A stretch of 64,000 nt of DNA. Source: JAWKIW01 sp046331175 (GTDB taxonomy: Bacteria; Actinomycetota; Acidimicrobiia; Acidimicrobiales; Acidimicrobilacustridaceae). The DNA is taken from contig JAXLRI010000008.1 of NCBI GenBank assembly GCA_046331175.1, positions 114,894-178,893 of the forward strand. Direction: 5' to 3'. The stretch's first letter is position 1. Each line of letters begins with the position of its first letter. Position numbers and translations under genes: made by a program. Under the pieces are notes generated by a model. It had not been told where the DNA came from, did not search any database, and saw nothing but the letters and a program-made list of their open reading frames with translations. Positions 1 to 8,642 of the stretch are shown here, piece after piece.

Positions 1-773
1 GCCGGCTCGACCCCGCCGGCACCGTCGTAGTTGGCCGCCGCCGGCAGCACGCCCGCCGGCGCATCGTTCCACGAGATGTCGAGGTGGACGTCGGGCCGGC
101 CGGCGACGTGGTAGTCGAAGAGGAAGAAGTCGAAGGTGGCCCGCTCGGCCCCCTTCACGCCGTCGTAGTCGGCCGGCACGGGGATGTCGGCGATGCCACC
201 GGCGACGACGTCCGCCTGGCCCCGCACGTGCCAGGTGGCGGTGGCCGGCGAGAAGGTCGCCAGGTCGGCCTTGCCGTCGCCGTCGAAGTCGGCCGGAGCG
301 GCCACGTCGTAGTCGGGGGTGCCGGTGTGGAACGGTGCGCCGAAGGTGACCGGGTCGGCCTGGCCGCGGATCCACCACGTGGCATCGGCTTGCCGGTACC
401 ACGCCGGGTCGGTCTTGCCGTCGCCGTCGTAGTCGGACGGCACCGGCAGGATCTCGGGCTGGGGGTAGCTGGCGCCGGGCACCGAGATGGCCGGCGGCTT
501 GGGGAAGTGGATGGTCCCCTGCGACCCCGCCGTGACCCAGTCGTCGCCGCGGACCACGGCGGCCTCCCAGACGCCGTTGCCGTCGTAGTCGCCGGCCACC
601 GGGACGTCGCCGGACTGGCCCGTCCACAAGATGTCGCTGCCCTTCCGCCACACGCCGGAGGAGCTCATGGCGACGAGGTCGGCCTTGCTGTCGTTGTCGA
701 AGTCGTACGGCAGGTAGCACGCCGTCGCCCCCACGGCCAGCACCACGGCCACCGCCCACAGCTTGCGCCTCAT
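1..773 (-). CDS. FG-GAP/VCBS repeat lipoprotein, C-terminus off the left edge
   Basis: Reading leftwards from an ATG at 773, the frame stays open for 257 codons to the window edge, so the 3' end is missing. The N-terminus is a short signal sequence: MRRK, a hydrophobic stretch, then VGATAC, a plausible lipobox with Cys20. The rest holds repeated blades containing DYDGNG, DYDGDGKTD and DFDGDGKAD, the Asp-rich calcium-binding loops of FG-GAP/VCBS repeats that build beta-propellers. Such proteins are exported and usually act in adhesion or ligand binding, and no catalytic domain is visible in the part present. It is transcribed divergently from the metallophosphatase gene at 990. The family is clear from the motif; its specific role is unknown. 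Confidence 0.8.
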   Translation of the reverse strand, partial: MRRKLWAVAVVLAVGATACYLPYDFDNDSKADLVAMSSSGVWRKGSDILWTGQSGDVPVAGDYDGNGVWEAAVVRGDDWVTAGSQGTIHFPKPPAISVPGASYPQPEILPVPSDYDGDGKTDPAWYRQADATWWIRGQADPVTFGAPFHTGTPDYDVAAPADFDGDGKADLATFSPATATWHVRGQADVVAGGIADIPVPADYDGVKGAERATFDFFLFDYHVAGRPDVHLDISWNDAPAGVLPAAANYDGAGGVEP

Positions 774-975
774 CACCGCACCTCACCCCACCTCTGCCGG
801 CGGACCGCCGTCGCCGCCCCAGCAACCGTACTCGCCTGACCACCGACCCGACGAGCGGCCTGCCCGACGAGCAGCGCGGCGCGGCAGAGACACGAGCCTC
901 GCCGCCGCCCAGCGGGGGCCGACGAGAAGCGGGGGCACGAGGGGGGGCTGCCGCGGTGACCAGGAGCACCTCCGG

Positions 976-981
976 TAGCGT
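976..981 (+). promoter_or_regulatory. -10 box TAGCGT, probable leaderless promoter
   Basis: TAGCGT lies 8 nt before the ATG at 990 and no Shine-Dalgarno sequence lies between them. The string GGTAGCGTCGCCGGCCATG recurs exactly before the gene at 53826. A TANNNT box at this distance is the usual arrangement for leaderless transcripts in actinobacteria. I see no clear -35 element. Confidence 0.5.
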
Positions 982-989
982 CGCCGGCC

Positions 990-2885
990 ATGACGATGTC
1001 CAGGCGAGCCTTCATCCGGCGGGTGGGTGCGGCAGCGGGGACGGCGGTGCCCCTCTGGGCGCTGGCCGCGGCCTGCGCCGGCGACCAGTCGTCGAGCCCG
1101 CCGGGCACCAACGGCGCCGGCGGCACCACCCCCGGCTCGCTGCGCACCGGGGCCGACCTGCGCACCACCCTCGAGGCCACCATCGCCCTGGCGGCCGGCA
1201 CCGGCTACCGAGCCCTGCAGTGGGGGGCGGGCGAGCCGTTCCTCACCCGCGACGACCTCGGGGTGTCGCCCGGCGCCGACCGGGCCAAGCAGCGGCGCTC
1301 GGTCCTGTACTTCGGCCAGCTGAGCGACACGCACGTGGTCGACGCCCAGACGCCCTCGCGGGCCGACTGGACCTTCGACCTCATCAAGAACTCCAGCGCC
1401 TTCCGCGCCCAGGAGACGCTCACGGTCCACGTCCTCGCCGAGATGGTGAAGGCCGTCAACGCCCTGAACCGCAGCGTGGTCACCGGCGCCCCGTGCGCCG
1501 TCTCCGTGGTCACCGGCGATCTCACCGACTCCAAGGCGACCACCGAGCTGGGCTGGTACCTCGATGTGCTGGCCGGTGGCTCGATCACCGCCAACTCGGG
1601 GACGCCGGGCACCTACGAAGGCGTGCAGGCCTGGCCGGAGGCCACCTACGCCTACCACCCCGACGATCCCAGCAAGGACTTCTGGGGCCAGAACGGCGGC
1701 TACCCCGCCATCCCCGGGCTGCTCGACGCCGCCGTGAGCCGCTCCGTCGAGTCACCCGGCCTGGCGATGCCGTGGCTCAGCGTGATCGGCAACCACGACG
1801 ACGTGTGGATGGGCACCCTCGGTCCCTACACGAAGCCCTACGACGACTTCGCCATCGGCAGCAACAAGATCGCCGTCCCGCCGCCCGACTCCTCGACGCT
1901 GCTCGGCGCGGCCACCAAGCCCGATGACCCCGCCGCCCAGGCCCAGCTGCAGAGCTTCGTCGACACCCTCGGCTCCCAGCCCGGGGTCAAGACGGTCGCC
2001 GCCGACCCCAAGCGCAAGGGGTTCACCGCCCAGGAGATCGTCAACGCCCACTTCGACGTGCGGTCCCGCTCGGGTCCGGTGGGCCACGGCTTCACCGAGG
2101 CCTCCCGCACCACCGGCGAGGCGTGGTGGACGTGGCAGGTCGGCCCGGCCGTGCGCTTCATCGCCCTCGACACCAACAACCACTACTTCGGCGCCGACGG
2201 TTCCCTCCCCCAGAACCAGTGGGAGTGGCTCGAGCAGCAGCTGATCGCCCACTCGTCGACGTACCTCGACCCCTCGGGTCAGGTCGTCACCACCAACGCC
2301 AAGGACCAGCTGATCGTCCTCCTCAGCCATCACACCAGCTGGACGATGGACAACACCGCGGCCGCCTCTGGCGACACCACGAAGCTGTACACGGGACCCG
2401 AGCTGGTCGAGCTGCTGCTGCGCTTCCCCAACGTGGTGGCGTGGGTGAACGGCCACACCCACGCCAACACCATCAAGCCGCACAAGGCCACGTCGACGAT
2501 GCTCGGCGGCGGCTTCTGGGAGATCAACACGCCGAGCTGCATCGACTGGGCCCAGCAGTCGCGGATGATCGAGATCGTCGACAACCGCGACGGCACGCTG
2601 TCGCTCTTCACGCTGACGGTGGACCACGAGGGCGATCCGCAGACGGCCAAGGGCGACTTCGGCCAGACCAACATGGCCTCGCTCAGCCGCGAGCTGGCCG
2701 CCAACGCCTGGTTCTGGGACTGCGCCGCGCTGCTCGGCACGCCCCAGGACCGCAACACCGAGCTGCTGATCAAGGCCCCGTTCGACCTCTCGAAGGTCGC
2801 CGACGCCCAGCTCGAGGACCACGCCCTCACCGTCAGCCTGCGCGAGCAGGGCGCCGGTCGGCCCCTCGTCGCTGCCCCCGCCTGA
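990..2885 (+). CDS. Tat-exported metallophosphoesterase (TIGR03767-like)
   Basis: A protein of 631 residues with a twin-arginine signal (SRRAFIRRVG near residue 4) followed by LAAAC, so it is probably a Tat-dependent lipoprotein anchored at Cys29. Calcineurin-like metal-binding blocks appear in order: GQLSDTH (Asp113, His115), VTGDLTD, IGNHDD, LLSHHTS and VNGHTHANT. These supply the two-metal centre that hydrolyses phosphomonoesters or diesters. The length and spacing resemble the actinobacterial PPA1498 metallophosphoesterase family. The substrate cannot be told from sequence. The start is chosen because it gives the Tat signal and sits 8 nt after a TAGCGT box. Confidence 0.88.
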   Translation: MTMSRRAFIRRVGAAAGTAVPLWALAAACAGDQSSSPPGTNGAGGTTPGSLRTGADLRTTLEATIALAAGTGYRALQWGAGEPFLTRDDLGVSPGADRAKQRRSVLYFGQLSDTHVVDAQTPSRADWTFDLIKNSSAFRAQETLTVHVLAEMVKAVNALNRSVVTGAPCAVSVVTGDLTDSKATTELGWYLDVLAGGSITANSGTPGTYEGVQAWPEATYAYHPDDPSKDFWGQNGGYPAIPGLLDAAVSRSVESPGLAMPWLSVIGNHDDVWMGTLGPYTKPYDDFAIGSNKIAVPPPDSSTLLGAATKPDDPAAQAQLQSFVDTLGSQPGVKTVAADPKRKGFTAQEIVNAHFDVRSRSGPVGHGFTEASRTTGEAWWTWQVGPAVRFIALDTNNHYFGADGSLPQNQWEWLEQQLIAHSSTYLDPSGQVVTTNAKDQLIVLLSHHTSWTMDNTAAASGDTTKLYTGPELVELLLRFPNVVAWVNGHTHANTIKPHKATSTMLGGGFWEINTPSCIDWAQQSRMIEIVDNRDGTLSLFTLTVDHEGDPQTAKGDFGQTNMASLSRELAANAWFWDCAALLGTPQDRNTELLIKAPFDLSKVADAQLEDHALTVSLREQGAGRPLVAAPA

Positions 2886-2947
2886 CCACCGTCGGCGGAC
2901 GGCACCGACCCACCCGTGATCGGCCGGGACCACCGGCGGGGGCGGGG

Positions 2948-2953
2948 TAGCGT
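2948..2953 (+). promoter_or_regulatory. -10 box TAGCGT for the ferredoxin-reductase pair
   Basis: TAGCGT lies 31 nt before the GTG at 2985. The region between holds purine-rich GGCGGAG and CGGGGGTGAG stretches that could serve as ribosome binding site, so this transcript would have a short leader, unlike that of the gene at 990. Confidence 0.35.
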
Positions 2954-2984
2954 CTGGCCCGGCGGAGACGAACGGGGGTGAGCG

Positions 2985-3206
2985 GTGCGGATCATGGTCG
3001 ACCTCTCGGTGTGCCAGGGCTACGCCCAGTGCGCGTTCCTGGCGCCGGAGGTGTTCCACATGGAAGGCCGCGAGGTGCTGCTCTTCGACCCCGCCCCGAC
3101 CGACGACCGACGCCAGCAGGTCGAGCGGGCTGCCGCCGCCTGCCCGGTGCAGGCCATCGTCATCGAGGACGTCGACGTCGCCGACGCCGACCACGCCGAT
3201 GGCTGA
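2985..3206 (+). CDS. Single-cluster ferredoxin, [3Fe-4S] type (P450 redox partner style)
   Basis: A 73-residue acidic protein. The cluster motif is Cys10-Gln-Gly-Tyr-Ala-Gln-Cys16 plus a distal Cys-Pro near residue 54. The position that carries the second cysteine in [4Fe-4S] ferredoxins is Tyr13, so a three-iron cluster or a variable-ligand cluster is expected, as in the CxxXxxC ferredoxins that feed actinobacterial cytochromes P450. The GTG start is set by the motif position, with GGGGGTGAG upstream. The stop overlaps the reductase start by 8 nt, so the two are translated together. The P450 at 7354 is the nearest candidate electron acceptor, which is inference from proximity. Confidence 0.88.
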   Translation: MRIMVDLSVCQGYAQCAFLAPEVFHMEGREVLLFDPAPTDDRRQQVERAAAACPVQAIVIEDVDVADADHADG

Positions 3207-4551
3207 GCGGATCGCCATCGTCGGCGCATCCCTGGCCGGGCTCCGGGCGGCCGAGGCCATGCGCGCCACCGGCTGGGTCGGCGAGCTGCACCTCATCGGC
3301 GACGAGGAGCACCTCCCCTACGACCGCCCGCCGCTGTCCAAGCAGGTGCTGACCGGTTGGATCGACGCCGACGCCGAGCACCTCCGGCTCCCCCGCCTCG
3401 CCGACCTCGGCGACGTCCGGTGGCACCTGGGCGACGGCGCGGTCGCGCTCGATCGCGACCGCCAGGAGGTCGTCCTCGCCAGCGACACCCGCGTGGGCTT
3501 CGATCGGCTGCTGATCACCACCGGCGTGCGCAACCGGCCCTGGCCCCACCCCGACCAGGCGGCGCTCGACGGGGTGATCGGCCTCCGCACCGCCGGCGAT
3601 GCCGCTCGGCTGCGAGCCGCCCTCGACGCGTCCCCGGTCCGGGTGCTGGTCGTCGGCGGCGGCTTCACCGGCGCCGAGGTGGCCTCGGCGAGCCGGGGTC
3701 GCGGGGTGGAGGTGACCCTCGTCGAGCGGGGCGACGCGCCCCTCGTCGGGGCCCTCGGCGCCACGCTGGGCGAGGTGACCAAGGCGATGCACCTCGAGCA
3801 CGGCGTCGACCTGCGCTGCCACACCACCGTCGAGGCACTCGAGGGCGCCGACGGCCGCCTGCGGGCCGCCGTGCTGTCGGACGGCACCACCGTCGAGGCC
3901 GATGTGGCGGTGATCGCCCAAGGCTCCGTGCGCAACACCGAGTGGCTCGCCGGCTCGGGCCTGCTCGCCGACGAGCGGGGCGTCACCACCGACGCCGGCG
4001 GTCGGGCCTTCGGGGTGAACGACCTCGTCACCGACGACGTCTTCGCCGCCGGCGACGTGGCCCGCTTCCCCCACCCCCTGTTCGACCACCGCTTCCTGTC
4101 GTTCGAGCACTGGGCCAACGCCGTCCTGGGCGGCGAGGTGGTCGGCCGCAACATGGTGTGCCGGGCCGCCGACCGGCGGGCCCACCTGGCCGTGCCCCTC
4201 GTGTGGTCGATGCAGTTCGGGGTGGGCATCAAGGTGGCGGGCGTGCCGCAGCTGGCCGACGAGGTGGTGATCGCCCAGGGATCCACCGACGACCGCAGCT
4301 TCGTCGCCGCCTACGGTCGCGACGGCACGATCGTCGGTGCGGTGGCCTTCGACCATGCCCGGTGGATCAGCCGCTACCGCAACCTCATCGCCGAGCGGGC
4401 GCCGGTGCCGGCCCCGGTCGGCGAAGCGGCCGACCACCCCGTGGTCGCGCCTGCCGACTTCCCGCACCCCTCGGCCACCTCGCACGCGTCCGGGGTCGTC
4501 GTGAGCGGGCACTCGCCCACCGAGCTCGACGCCACCCCCGTCGGTCGGTAG
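3199..4551 (+). CDS. FAD-dependent ferredoxin reductase (NAD(P)H)
   Basis: A protein of 450 residues of the rhodocoxin/putidaredoxin reductase class. The N-terminal FAD-binding motif is IAIVGASLAGLRAAEA (residues 5-20), followed by the YDRPPLSK block. The NAD(P)H-binding motif VVGGGFTGAEVA lies near residue 152, and FAAGDVARFP near 286 is the second FAD contact. It would pass electrons from NAD(P)H to the ferredoxin encoded just upstream, with which it overlaps by 8 nt. About 40 extra C-terminal residues rich in Pro/Ala/His follow the usual dimerisation domain. Confidence 0.92.
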   Translation: MAERIAIVGASLAGLRAAEAMRATGWVGELHLIGDEEHLPYDRPPLSKQVLTGWIDADAEHLRLPRLADLGDVRWHLGDGAVALDRDRQEVVLASDTRVGFDRLLITTGVRNRPWPHPDQAALDGVIGLRTAGDAARLRAALDASPVRVLVVGGGFTGAEVASASRGRGVEVTLVERGDAPLVGALGATLGEVTKAMHLEHGVDLRCHTTVEALEGADGRLRAAVLSDGTTVEADVAVIAQGSVRNTEWLAGSGLLADERGVTTDAGGRAFGVNDLVTDDVFAAGDVARFPHPLFDHRFLSFEHWANAVLGGEVVGRNMVCRAADRRAHLAVPLVWSMQFGVGIKVAGVPQLADEVVIAQGSTDDRSFVAAYGRDGTIVGAVAFDHARWISRYRNLIAERAPVPAPVGEAADHPVVAPADFPHPSATSHASGVVVSGHSPTELDATPVGR

Positions 4552-4595
4552 GCACCGATGGTGGTCCGAGGGCGGCCGGAGCCGGATCGTCGACG

Positions 4596-6137
4596 GTGAC
4601 GCGCGATCGCTCGCCCCGGTGGGCACTCGTGGGGGTCTGCACCACGCAGGTGATGCTGATGGTCGACACCACCATCACCAGCGTGGCGCTGCCGAGCATC
4701 CAGCGCGAGCTCGGGGCCACCGCCTCGCAGCTGGCCTGGGTGCAGAACGCCTACCTGTTGGCGGTGGCCGCCCTCATGCCCTTCGCCGGCTCGTTCGGCG
4801 ACCGCTACGGCCGCAAGCGGGTCTTCGTCGCCGGCCTCGTCCTCTTCACCGTGGGATCGGCGGCGTCGGGGCTCGCCCCCGACATCGCATGGCTCATCGC
4901 CGCCCGCACCCTCCAGGGGTCGGGAGCCGCCGTGGTCAGCGCGCTCGGCCTGTCGATCCTCGCCGCCAGCTTCGGCGTGGAGCACCTCGAGCGGCCCCTG
5001 GGCATCTGGGCGGCGTCGACGTCCCTCGGCGTGGCCGCCGGTCCCCTGCTGGGTGGCATCCTCGTCGCCGCCGTCGACTGGCGGGCCATCTACACGATCA
5101 ACATCCCGATCGGCATCGCCACCGCGCTCGTCATGGCGGCCCTGGTGCCCGAGAGCCGCAGCGATCGGCGCACGACGGTCGATGCATTCGGGGCCACGTT
5201 GCTCGCCGGCGCGCTCCTCAGCGTGGTCGCCGGCCTGCACGCGCTCACCCTCGGCACCACCGACTACTCGCCGGTGCACAGCCTCGTGCCGCTGGCCTTG
5301 GCCGTGGTGCTGACCGCCGCCTTCGTCGCCCGCGAGCGCCGGGCCCACGACCCCGTCATGCCCCTCTCGCTCTTCCGGCCCCGGGCGTTCCGGGCTGCCG
5401 TCGTCGTCAGCGTCGTCGTCAACTTCGCCCTCATGGGCAGCATGTACTTCCAGTCGCTCGTGCTGCAGAACCTGCGGGGGTGGACGCCCCTGTCCACCGG
5501 CCTGCTGCTGCTCCCGCTCAACATCGCCTTGGCGATCAGCGGCCTGCGGGCGGCGAGCGTCATCAAGCGGTTCGGCAACGACGTGGTGGCGGCCGGCGGC
5601 CTGGCCCTGGCCGCCCTCGGGCTGGCCGTGCTGGTGCCGCTCGGGTTCGTCACCGGCCCGGCCCTGGTGATCGTCATCGGGGCCGGCGGTGCGCTGCTCG
5701 GCCTCGGCCTCGGATCGGCCTTCCCGAGCATCTCCGCCGCCGGCATCCGCCAGGTCGACCTGGGCGAGATGGGGGTGGCCTCGGCCACGCTCGGCGATGC
5801 CCGCCAGGTCGGTTCGACGCTGGGGATCGCCGCGCTGGTGGCGGTGATGATCGCCGTCAGCACCAGCACCTGGACGAGGCTCGGGGACGACCTCGGCCTG
5901 CCGTCGACGTCCCTGTCGGCCGTGCAGAACGACGTGCTCGTGGGCTCGGCGCCCGCGGTCGCCGGCCGGCTGGGCGCCGAGGCGGCCGCCGCCGCCAGCC
6001 GCAGCTTCGCCGTGGGCGTGGCCGTCGCCTACGTCCTGGCCTTCCTGCTCGTGGCCGTCGCCGCCGTGTACGCCCGACGCAGCCTGCGGCCGTCGCCGGC
6101 GCCCGACCCCGCGAGCTCGCCGGCGGGCGGCGGCTGA
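4596..6137 (+). CDS. MFS drug exporter, DHA2 (14-TM, EmrB/QacA) family
   Basis: A protein of 513 residues from a GTG at 4596. MVDTTITSVALPSIQ in TM1, GSFGDRYGRKR between TM2 and TM3 (MFS motif A) and LGVAAGPLLGG in TM5 (antiporter motif C) place it with proton-driven multidrug exporters. The hydrophobic pattern fits 14 membrane segments. The gene follows the reductase by 44 nt, so co-transcription is possible. It ends 6 nt before the convergent kinase-like gene. Its substrate is unknown. The frame stays open far upstream, but that part lies over the reductase gene and is not coding. Confidence 0.9.
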   Translation: MTRDRSPRWALVGVCTTQVMLMVDTTITSVALPSIQRELGATASQLAWVQNAYLLAVAALMPFAGSFGDRYGRKRVFVAGLVLFTVGSAASGLAPDIAWLIAARTLQGSGAAVVSALGLSILAASFGVEHLERPLGIWAASTSLGVAAGPLLGGILVAAVDWRAIYTINIPIGIATALVMAALVPESRSDRRTTVDAFGATLLAGALLSVVAGLHALTLGTTDYSPVHSLVPLALAVVLTAAFVARERRAHDPVMPLSLFRPRAFRAAVVVSVVVNFALMGSMYFQSLVLQNLRGWTPLSTGLLLLPLNIALAISGLRAASVIKRFGNDVVAAGGLALAALGLAVLVPLGFVTGPALVIVIGAGGALLGLGLGSAFPSISAAGIRQVDLGEMGVASATLGDARQVGSTLGIAALVAVMIAVSTSTWTRLGDDLGLPSTSLSAVQNDVLVGSAPAVAGRLGAEAAAAASRSFAVGVAVAYVLAFLLVAVAAVYARRSLRPSPAPDPASSPAGGG

Positions 6138-6143
6138 CGCCAC

Positions 6144-7253
6144 TCAGACGAGGTCGTGCACGAACGCCACCGCGTCGCACGCCACCGCGGCATCGTGCAT
6201 GCGCGAGGCAACCCGCTCGTTGGTCTCACGGTTGCGCTCGTCGTCCCAGGCCACCAGCTCGATGAGCGTGCCCAGCTGCAGCGCGAACACCAGGCCCAGC
6301 CGGTAGTCGAACCACGCATCCTCGGGGTCGTAGCCCGTCACCCCGTGCTCCTCCAGCGCCGTGCGCCACAGCTCGCACACCCGACGGTGCTCGTCGAGGT
6401 CGGGACCGTACGAGGGCGAGTCGGCCATGATGCGGGCCACGTCGTGGGCCCCGATGCCGCGCCCCGCCATCTGGAAGTCGAAGACCGCGACCCGATAGCC
6501 GTCGGCATCGGTCCCCGCCATGCGGAGGTTGTCGGCCCGGAAGTCGCCGTCGAACACGCAGTGGGTCCGCTCCGCGGCGATGGCCAGCAGGGCCGGGTAG
6601 TGGGGGTAGATCTCGTCGCCGATCCGAGCCATGTCCGGGTGGATCGGGGCGATGAGGTCTCGCACCCCGGGCCACAGGTCGGGCACCTGGTCGGTCAGGA
6701 GGTAGCGGTTGCGAGGGAGCCACCGCAGCTCGTCACGCTCGACGTCGTCCCAGGCCCAGGCGTGCAGCGGCGCCACGGCCGCGATCGCCACCTCGAGCTG
6801 GGCGGCGTCGAGGCCGTCGTGCTGGTCGGACGCGCTCCACGCGCTGTAGTCCTCCATGACCAGGAGGCCGTCGTAGCCGTCGGGCGAGGCCTCGCCGTAC
6901 CAGCACGCGGGGGTGCGGGTCTCGATGTGTGGCGCCACCGAGTCGTAGAAGCCCACCTCGATCGCCCACATCGGGCCGAGCAGCGAGTTGTCGGCGCTCG
7001 AACCGGTGTCGACGGTGTTGGCGATGAGCTTGCTGCGCTTGACGATCACGTCGGTGGGGGCGTCGCCGGCCGGACCGTCGTAGCCGAGCAGCACCCGCTC
7101 GATCGTGCAGCTCGTCCCCGGCGTGCCGCCGAGGAGGTCGTGGTGGGCCCGGTCGACGCTCGATCCCTCGGGCAGGCCGGCCGACCGCATCACCCCGGTC
7201 CACCAGGCGGCATCGTCGAGGCGGGCCTTGGTGCTCCAGGGCGCGTCGAACAT
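6144..7253 (-). CDS. Phosphotransferase of the APH/choline-kinase fold
   Basis: A protein of 369 residues. VIVKRSK (Lys72) is the likely ATP-contacting lysine; FDGDFRADN (residues 235-242) matches the Brenner-type catalytic loop with Asp237 and Asn242; and VFDFQMAGRG (258-266) replaces the usual DFE/DWE metal-binding motif. The family phosphorylates small hydroxylated substrates, and many actinobacterial members have no known substrate. GAGGAG lies 6 nt before the ATG. It is divergent from the P450 gene and converges with the exporter gene. An antibiotic-resistance role should not be assumed. Confidence 0.82.
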   Translation of the reverse strand: MFDAPWSTKARLDDAAWWTGVMRSAGLPEGSSVDRAHHDLLGGTPGTSCTIERVLLGYDGPAGDAPTDVIVKRSKLIANTVDTGSSADNSLLGPMWAIEVGFYDSVAPHIETRTPACWYGEASPDGYDGLLVMEDYSAWSASDQHDGLDAAQLEVAIAAVAPLHAWAWDDVERDELRWLPRNRYLLTDQVPDLWPGVRDLIAPIHPDMARIGDEIYPHYPALLAIAAERTHCVFDGDFRADNLRMAGTDADGYRVAVFDFQMAGRGIGAHDVARIMADSPSYGPDLDEHRRVCELWRTALEEHGVTGYDPEDAWFDYRLGLVFALQLGTLIELVAWDDERNRETNERVASRMHDAAVACDAVAFVHDLV

Positions 7254-7323
7254 GATCCACTCCTCTGCGTCGGATCCGCCGGTGCGACCCCCCCCCGCCG
7301 AGGTCGGGGTGGATCGCCGCCGG

Positions 7324-7329
7324 TAGTGT
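7324..7329 (+). promoter_or_regulatory. -10 box TAGTGT upstream of the P450 gene
   Basis: TAGTGT lies 24 nt before the ATG at 7354. The leader contains GGGAGGGAG, a good ribosome binding site. No clear -35 is visible. Confidence 0.4.
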
Positions 7330-7353
7330 ACGGCCGGTTCGGGGAGGGAGCAG

Positions 7354-8571
7354 ATGGCTCAGGCGGCTCAGGACATCCTGCAACGCATCGTCGACCCGGC
7401 CACCCGGGCCGACCCCTACCCCGTGTTCGCCGAGCTGCACGACCAGCCGATCGTGCGCCTCGAGGACGGCAGCGTCGTCGTCGGCGGCTACCACGACGTG
7501 GTCACCCTGCTGCACGACCCGCGCGTGTCCATCGACCCGCTCAGCCGCGCCGGCGCCGACCCGTCGACGGTGGTCAGCATGCCGATGATGATCACGAGCG
7601 ACCCGCCGGCCCACGACCGGCTGCGCGGCTACCTCAACCGGTTCTTCGCGCCACCCGAGAGCCCGCGCACGGTGCTCGACCAGCTGCCGTTCATCGAGCA
7701 GGTCACCGACGAGCTGCTCCGTGGCCTCCCCGACGGGCAGGCCGACCTCGTCGACGCCTTCGCCTACCCGCTGCCGGTGAGCGTGATCTGCCACCTCCTC
7801 GGCGTCCCGCGGGAGGACGAGCCCCGGTTCCGGGCCTGGAGCTCCCTCCTCGTCGGCGGCATCGACAAGATCGGCAGCGGAGACGCCGCCGACGTGTCGC
7901 CCGAGTCCCAGCAGGCCCTGTTCGAGCTCTTCGACTACCTCACCCACCTGCTCGGGGCGCACCGATCGGCACCGAGCGCCTGCATGCTCGCCCGCATGGC
8001 CAACGACGAGTCGGCCGAGCGGCTCGACGACACCGCGCTCGCCGCCAACGGCATGTTGCTGCTGTTCGCCGGCCACGAGACCACGGTGAACATGATCTCC
8101 AACGGGATCCTCACGCTGCTGCGCCACCCCGATGAGCTCGAGCGGCTGCGGGCCGACCCCTCCCGCGTCACCGGCCTCGTCGAAGAGCTGATGCGCTACG
8201 AGCCGGCGGTGCAGTACTCGCCCAACCACTGGGCCCTCGACGACTTCGAGCTGCAGGGCGAGACCATCGCCAAGGGCGCGGGCGTCGTCATGGCGCTGGC
8301 CGCGGCCAACCGCGACCCCCGCCGGTTCGACGACCCCGACCGCTTCTGGCCCGAGCGCCCCGACAACGAGCACGTCTCGTTCGGGCGAGGCCTGCACTAC
8401 TGCTTCGGCGCACCACTCGCCCGCCTGCAGCTGTACACGGCACTCACCGCCTTCGCCCAACGGTTCGAGGCCCCGGCGCTCGTCGACGACCCACCGCCGT
8501 ACCGCGAGAGCCCGGTGCTGCGAGGGCCGTCCTCGCTCCACGTCTCCTACGACGCCATCCTGCCCGGCTGA
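7354..8571 (+). CDS. Cytochrome P450 monooxygenase
   Basis: A soluble bacterial class I P450 of 405 residues. The I-helix oxygen-activation motif is AGHET (239-243), the K-helix ExxR region reads EELMRYEP, and the haem loop FGRGLHYCFGAPLARLQ gives Cys350 as the axial thiolate. It hydroxylates or otherwise oxidises a small substrate that cannot be named. It needs a ferredoxin and a reductase, and such a pair lies 2.8 kb upstream (2985-4551). The start has GGGAGGGAG a few bases upstream. No polyketide or peptide synthase is nearby, so a natural-product role is unsupported. Confidence 0.95.
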   Translation: MAQAAQDILQRIVDPATRADPYPVFAELHDQPIVRLEDGSVVVGGYHDVVTLLHDPRVSIDPLSRAGADPSTVVSMPMMITSDPPAHDRLRGYLNRFFAPPESPRTVLDQLPFIEQVTDELLRGLPDGQADLVDAFAYPLPVSVICHLLGVPREDEPRFRAWSSLLVGGIDKIGSGDAADVSPESQQALFELFDYLTHLLGAHRSAPSACMLARMANDESAERLDDTALAANGMLLLFAGHETTVNMISNGILTLLRHPDELERLRADPSRVTGLVEELMRYEPAVQYSPNHWALDDFELQGETIAKGAGVVMALAAANRDPRRFDDPDRFWPERPDNEHVSFGRGLHYCFGAPLARLQLYTALTAFAQRFEAPALVDDPPPYRESPVLRGPSSLHVSYDAILPG

Positions 8572-8642
8572 CGCCGGACATCTCCCCGATCCCTCCCGGG
8601 CGTCTCGTGTCGCGACGGGTTGCTGAGACGGTCGTGATCGAC

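Noticed and set aside
84..839. Long plus-strand frame over the FG-GAP gene, and many similar antisense frames across the window
   Set aside because: They are products of high GC and lack conserved motifs; the opposite strand carries clear protein families.
6144..7253. Aminoglycoside resistance gene
   Set aside because: The fold is shared by many kinases and the motifs differ from resistance enzymes; resistance is not supported.
2985..8571. Natural-product gene cluster around the P450
   Set aside because: No polyketide synthase, peptide synthetase, terpene cyclase or other core enzyme is present; an exporter and a P450 alone are not enough.
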